Part shown: one piece after another, positions 60,518-64,000 of the stretch
Position numbering within the stretch: the first letter of the stretch is position 1
Layout: every line of letters begins with the position of its first letter
Source: Cyanobacteria bacterium REEB67
GTDB lineage: Bacteria; Cyanobacteriota; Vampirovibrionia; Obscuribacterales; Obscuribacteraceae
Length of the DNA stretch: 64,000 bases
Direction of reading: 5' to 3'
Assembly: GCA_018971775.1 (NCBI GenBank)
Contig: JAGXAB010000017.1
Coordinates: forward strand, 1-64,000
The notes under the pieces: generated by a model
Seen by the model: only the letters and a program-made list of their open reading frames with translations
Database searches by the model: none
What the model was told of the DNA's origin: nothing
Translations under genes and position numbers: made by a program

Positions 60518-60706
60518 GCGTTTCGCGCTTTCGCTTTACCTGGCACTATCCGCCCCTCCTTTCGCCTAGTAATTTCTACAGAACAAACTGCCCTTGGCAG
60601 GCGAGCACCGGACCGGGAATAAACCGGATACAAAATAGATAGTGGCAAAGTGTTGTCATCTATCATCCGGTGCTCGAAAATAAATCAAGAATCCACGGAG
60701 AAGCTC

Positions 60707-61933
60707 ATGAAATCCGGTAACAAAATCTTTCTGCTCTCTGGTAGTCGCACGCCGATTGGCTCTTTTGGTAAGAGTCTCAGGTCGGTGACGGTCGATAAAT
60801 TGGCCGGTCACGTGATGGTCAATGCCATCCGCCGCGCCGGCATCGATGCCAACCAGGTCGACGGTATCATCCTCGGCCATGGTTACCAGAGTTCCTATAC
60901 GCCCAATACGGCGCGTTTCTCTCAACTCGAGGCTGGCTTGCCCGCCTCCATTCCCGCTATGACGGTGCAACGCCAGTGCGGCTCCGGCATGGAAGCGGTC
61001 AATCTGGCCATGCGTCAGATTGCCCTCGGCGATGCTGAAATCATGCTGGCCGGCGGCGCCGAGTCGATGTCCACCATTCCCTACATGCTGCCTGGTTCGG
61101 CGCGCTGGAACGGCTTCATCGCCAATCGCGTCAAAATCGCCAAGATGGGACCGCGGCCCACTCCTTTCGCGCTGCTGGACAACGGCCTGGCGCCGACCAA
61201 GCTGCTCAAGGACATGCGCTCGATCTACATGGCCGGCACCGCGCAGTGCCTCTCGGATGCTTACGTGATTTCGCGTGAAGCGGCCGATGAGTATGCTCTG
61301 CGTTCGCAGACCCTGGCCAACAAGGCGATCAGCTCCGGTCGTTTCGATGTCGAAATCGACCCGATCGCCGTCCCCGGCCGCGGCTTCTTCAGCCGTGACG
61401 AGCATGCCCGCAAGACCAGCGCCGAAGCCCTCAAGGGCCTCGGTCCGGTGCTTGGCACGCGCGTGATCACGGCCGGCAACAGTTCCGGTATCAATGACGG
61501 TGCCTGCGCCCTTGTCTTGGCCTCCGAGGCCAAGGCCAAGGAGCTTGGCGCCACCCCGCTCGCCGAGCTGGTCGACAGCGTCTCTGTGGGAGTCACCCCG
61601 GAGCAGATGGGCATCGGCCCGGTCGAAGCAATCAAGGCGTTGCTCAAGCGCAACGACTTGACCCTCGACGATATCGATCTGATCGAGCTGAATGAAGCCT
61701 TCGCCGCCCAGTATCTGAGCTGCGAGAAACTTCTTGGTCTCAATCGAGACAAGGTCAACGTCAATGGCGGCGCCATCGCCCTCGGTCACCCGATCGGCAT
61801 GTCTGGAGCTCGCCTGATTCTGACGCTCGCGCACGAGCTCAAGCTGCGCGGCAAGCGCTACGGCATTGCTGCACTGTGCATCGGCGGCGGTATGGGTATT
61901 GCTACCCTGATCCGCAATCCCGATGTCGCTTAA
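60707..61933 (+). CDS. fadA: Acetyl-CoA C-acyltransferase (thiolase)
   Basis: Performs thiolytic cleavage of 3-ketoacyl-CoA to acetyl-CoA and a shortened acyl-CoA. ATG at 60707 is preceded by GGAG by seven bases. The 408-residue protein has the nucleophile Cys in QRQCGSGMEA, the NEAFAAQ motif, the catalytic His in GGAIALGHPIGMSGAR, and the second Cys in CIGGGMGIA. It pairs with the following FadB-like gene (about 50 bases), the usual beta-subunit/alpha-subunit arrangement, though here the thiolase comes first. Confidence 0.95.
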   Translation: MKSGNKIFLLSGSRTPIGSFGKSLRSVTVDKLAGHVMVNAIRRAGIDANQVDGIILGHGYQSSYTPNTARFSQLEAGLPASIPAMTVQRQCGSGMEAVNLAMRQIALGDAEIMLAGGAESMSTIPYMLPGSARWNGFIANRVKIAKMGPRPTPFALLDNGLAPTKLLKDMRSIYMAGTAQCLSDAYVISREAADEYALRSQTLANKAISSGRFDVEIDPIAVPGRGFFSRDEHARKTSAEALKGLGPVLGTRVITAGNSSGINDGACALVLASEAKAKELGATPLAELVDSVSVGVTPEQMGIGPVEAIKALLKRNDLTLDDIDLIELNEAFAAQYLSCEKLLGLNRDKVNVNGGAIALGHPIGMSGARLILTLAHELKLRGKRYGIAALCIGGGMGIATLIRNPDVA

Positions 61934-61984
61934 GCTGGCGTGAACACTCCTTTTTTCTAAAAACCCAAAACCAAGAGGAATATC

Positions 61985-64000
61985 ATGGCTAGTATCATTC
62001 AGATGTCGATGTTGGACGGCGGCATTGCGCTCGTCACCATCGACACCCCCAACAGCAAACAAAACGTCCTGTCCGAAACCTTCTTCGCCGAGCTCGTCTC
62101 CACCCTCGATGCGGTGGAAGCTCGCAAGGACATCAACGGACTGATCTTCGTCTCCGGCAAGGAAGACAGTTTCTTCGCCGGCGCCGACGTCAAACAAATT
62201 CGCGAGTTGCAGCAGCAGCCCGGCCACATGATCTACGAAGCCTCCAATAAGGGTCGTTCGATCGTCAACCGCATCGCCAGGCTCCCCTTCCCGACCGTCG
62301 CCGCCATCAGCGGCAACTGTCTCGGCGGTGGTCTGGAGCTGGCTCTGGCCTGCAAGTATCGTCTCGCCTCGAACAATCCGCGCACGCAGCTCGGCCTGCC
62401 CGAAACCCAGCTCGGCTTCTTGCCTGGTTGGGGCGGCACCGTTCGCCTGCCCAAGTTGATCGGTCTGCAGCAGGGTTTCACCCTGATTTCGACCGGCAGC
62501 AAGGTCGATGCCCGCAAGGCCTGGAAGCTCGGTCTGGTCGACGAAGTCGTCGCTCCGGCCGACCTGGTCAAGCGCGCCAGCGAGCTGATTCGCGTCGGCG
62601 GCGCCAAGCGCTTTGCCAAGCCCTTTAAGGTGGTTGCCACCGAGAAGCTGCTCGAGAGCAGGGCCGGCCGCGCCATCTTCGCCAAGATGGCTACGAAGCA
62701 GGTGATGGCTGCCACCAAGGGAAAGTATCCCGCTCCGCTCAAGGCTCTCAAGGTCATCCTGGCCAACTGGGATCTGCCCGAAGACAAGGCTTTCGAAGCT
62801 GAAGGCCGTGCTTTTGCCGAGCTGGCCGTCACCCCGGTCTCCAAAGCTCTGGTCGGCATCTTCTTCGCCGATACTGAGTCCAAGAAGATGCCCGAAGGTG
62901 TCAAACCGACCATCGACGTCAAAAACGTCGGTGTGCTCGGTGCCGGCGTCATGGGTGCGGGTATCGCTCAGGCGGCTGCCTATGCCGGTTATAAGGTCGT
63001 CCTCAAGGACGTCGAGCAGGGTGCCCTCGATAAGGGTATGGCCAACATCAAGGCGCTCTTCGACGGTCTCGTCGCCAAGCGCAAGATGTCCCAGGCCGAA
63101 GCCGACATGAAGTACGGCGCCATTAAGGCCACGATCAACTATAGCGACATGGCCGATTGCGACCTCGTCATCGAAGCGGTCGTCGAGAAGATGGCCGTGA
63201 AGAAGGCGGTGATCAGCGAGTGCGAAAAGGTGATCAACAAGCCTTTCGTCTTCGCTTCCAACACCTCCTCGCTCTCGGTCGATGAGATGGCCAAGGCCGC
63301 CAAGAATCCGGCAAACGTTGTCGGTCTGCACTTTTTCAACCCCGTCCACAAGATGAAGCTGGTCGAAGTCGTCAGCGCCGACACGACCTCCAACGAGACC
63401 CTGGCTCTGGCCAAGGCTTTCGGTATGAAGCTGGGCAAGACCACGGTCGCCACCAACGATGGCCCCGGCTTCGTCGTCAACCGCATCCTCTCGCCCTACA
63501 TGGCCGAGGCAATCAAGTTGCTCGAGTCGGGCATCCCGGCTGAGGAAATCGACAAGGCCGCCACCAAGTTTGGCATGCCGATGGGTCCGATTGCGCTGCT
63601 CGACGAAGTCGGTCTCGACATCGTCACGCACGTGATCAACGTCATGCACGCCGCCCTCGGCGAGCGTCTCGCTCCTCCTGCCATCGTCGGCACGATCAAG
63701 GACCTGAAGCTGCTCGGCAAGAAGGGTGGCAAGGGCATGTATCTCTATGACGAGAAGGGCAAGCGCGCTGGTATCAACCCCGATATCCAGGCCGCCATCA
63801 AGGCCCCCGTCCGCGGCATGTCCGTCTCGACCATCCAGGATCGTCTCTTCCTGCCGATGGTGAACGAAGCGGCGCTCTGCTTGCAGGAAGACGTCATCAG
63901 TGATCCTTCGCAGCTCGATCTGGCCATGATCTTCGGCACCGGCTTCGCACCCTTCCTCGGCGGTGTGCTCGGCTACGCTGATACGGTCGGCATCAAGACG
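61985..64000 (+). CDS. fadB: Fatty-acid oxidation complex alpha subunit (enoyl-CoA hydratase / 3-hydroxyacyl-CoA dehydrogenase), cut by the window edge
   Basis: The reading frame runs past 64000 without a stop. The first 190 residues are an enoyl-CoA hydratase: GADVKQIREL, CLGGGLELALA (oxyanion hole), and ETQLGFLPGWGGTVRLP with catalytic Glu pairs. From about 315 comes a 3-hydroxyacyl-CoA dehydrogenase: NAD-binding GVLGAGVMGAGIA (about 318-330), LHFFNPVHKMKLVEV with the catalytic His, and NDGPGFVVNRILSPYM, starting the C-terminal dehydrogenase domain. This is the bifunctional FadB/FadJ architecture (usual length about 700 residues, so the last few dozen are missing). AGAGG lies seven bases before the ATG. 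Strong G/C-ending codons suggest high expression. Confidence 0.96.
   Translation, partial: MASIIQMSMLDGGIALVTIDTPNSKQNVLSETFFAELVSTLDAVEARKDINGLIFVSGKEDSFFAGADVKQIRELQQQPGHMIYEASNKGRSIVNRIARLPFPTVAAISGNCLGGGLELALACKYRLASNNPRTQLGLPETQLGFLPGWGGTVRLPKLIGLQQGFTLISTGSKVDARKAWKLGLVDEVVAPADLVKRASELIRVGGAKRFAKPFKVVATEKLLESRAGRAIFAKMATKQVMAATKGKYPAPLKALKVILANWDLPEDKAFEAEGRAFAELAVTPVSKALVGIFFADTESKKMPEGVKPTIDVKNVGVLGAGVMGAGIAQAAAYAGYKVVLKDVEQGALDKGMANIKALFDGLVAKRKMSQAEADMKYGAIKATINYSDMADCDLVIEAVVEKMAVKKAVISECEKVINKPFVFASNTSSLSVDEMAKAAKNPANVVGLHFFNPVHKMKLVEVVSADTTSNETLALAKAFGMKLGKTTVATNDGPGFVVNRILSPYMAEAIKLLESGIPAEEIDKAATKFGMPMGPIALLDEVGLDIVTHVINVMHAALGERLAPPAIVGTIKDLKLLGKKGGKGMYLYDEKGKRAGINPDIQAAIKAPVRGMSVSTIQDRLFLPMVNEAALCLQEDVISDPSQLDLAMIFGTGFAPFLGGVLGYADTVGIKT

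Noticed and set aside
60656..63649. 997-residue open frame on the minus strand opposite thiolase and FadB
   Set aside because: It lies fully antisense to two clear enzymes. It exists because their G/C-ending codons make stops rare on the other strand; its sequence has no domain logic.

Overview
The window looks like a chromosomal segment of a free-living, Gram-negative-type bacterium of moderate GC. Many proteins carry Sec signal peptides, and there is a Spy-like periplasmic protein, a Lol/UbiB-style envelope, an Oxa1-type YidC followed by Jag, ClpC rather than ClpA, and a fatty-acid oxidation cluster. This mix (cyanobacteria-like ClpC and YidC-Jag, no photosynthesis genes, many lineage-specific secreted proteins) fits a non-photosynthetic cyanobacterial relative such as Vampirovibrionia/Melainabacteria (Obscuribacterales). 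That is inference from gene content only, and I hold it at about even odds.

Layout. 0-8 kb: yidC-jag, a secreted protein of an apparently undescribed family, a three-repeat MshEN-like protein, a glycosyltransferase, and a peptide-type solute-binding protein. 8-14 kb: one giant 1886-residue protein joining a degenerate DnaC-like region, a DUF559/Vsr-type nuclease domain, a UvrD-type SF1 helicase, a long Ala/Gln coiled coil and two zinc ribbons. 14-19 kb: a TPR protein, a HAD phosphatase, a coaE operon and two tandem secreted proteins that share a C-terminal motif. 19.0-19.23 kb: a strong promoter followed by a self-closing, T-tract-terminated RNA that resembles 6S RNA. 19-26 kb: tsaE, topA, a stand-alone Clp N-domain protein, and clpC. 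26-30 kb: a DUF900 hydrolase, a lipoprotein-like unknown and a UbiB/ABC1 kinase.

30.2-33.7 kb is an inserted module. It carries hipB-hipA (the HipA kinase is fused to TPR repeats) and a truncated IS256-type transposase, and it is bracketed by two 184-bp copies of the ubiB 3' end plus its terminator. The differences between the copies are mostly synonymous, which suggests the module arrived from a related genome. 34-45 kb: a secreted protein, an SPFH pair, an alcohol dehydrogenase, an Lrp regulator, a DMT exporter, an FMN reductase, TPR and EF-hand proteins, a histidine acid phosphatase and an SDR. 45-51 kb: small secreted Asn/Gly/Tyr-rich proteins, a Spy-like protein, a MarR regulator, a Gln-rich protein and a second member of the family first seen at 2 kb. 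51-56 kb: LOG, a 2H-phosphoesterase-like protein, a HAD phosphatase and a membrane-embedded spermidine-synthase-like protein. 56.7-64 kb: acyl-CoA ligase, patatin, thiolase and FadB (cut by the window edge). Together these could release, activate and beta-oxidise fatty acids; their codon use is strongly G/C-ending, as expected for highly expressed genes.

I found no tRNA, rRNA or CRISPR array. Function calls rest on motif recognition by eye. Several start codons were moved from the longest possible start, using ribosome binding sites, signal peptides and overlaps.
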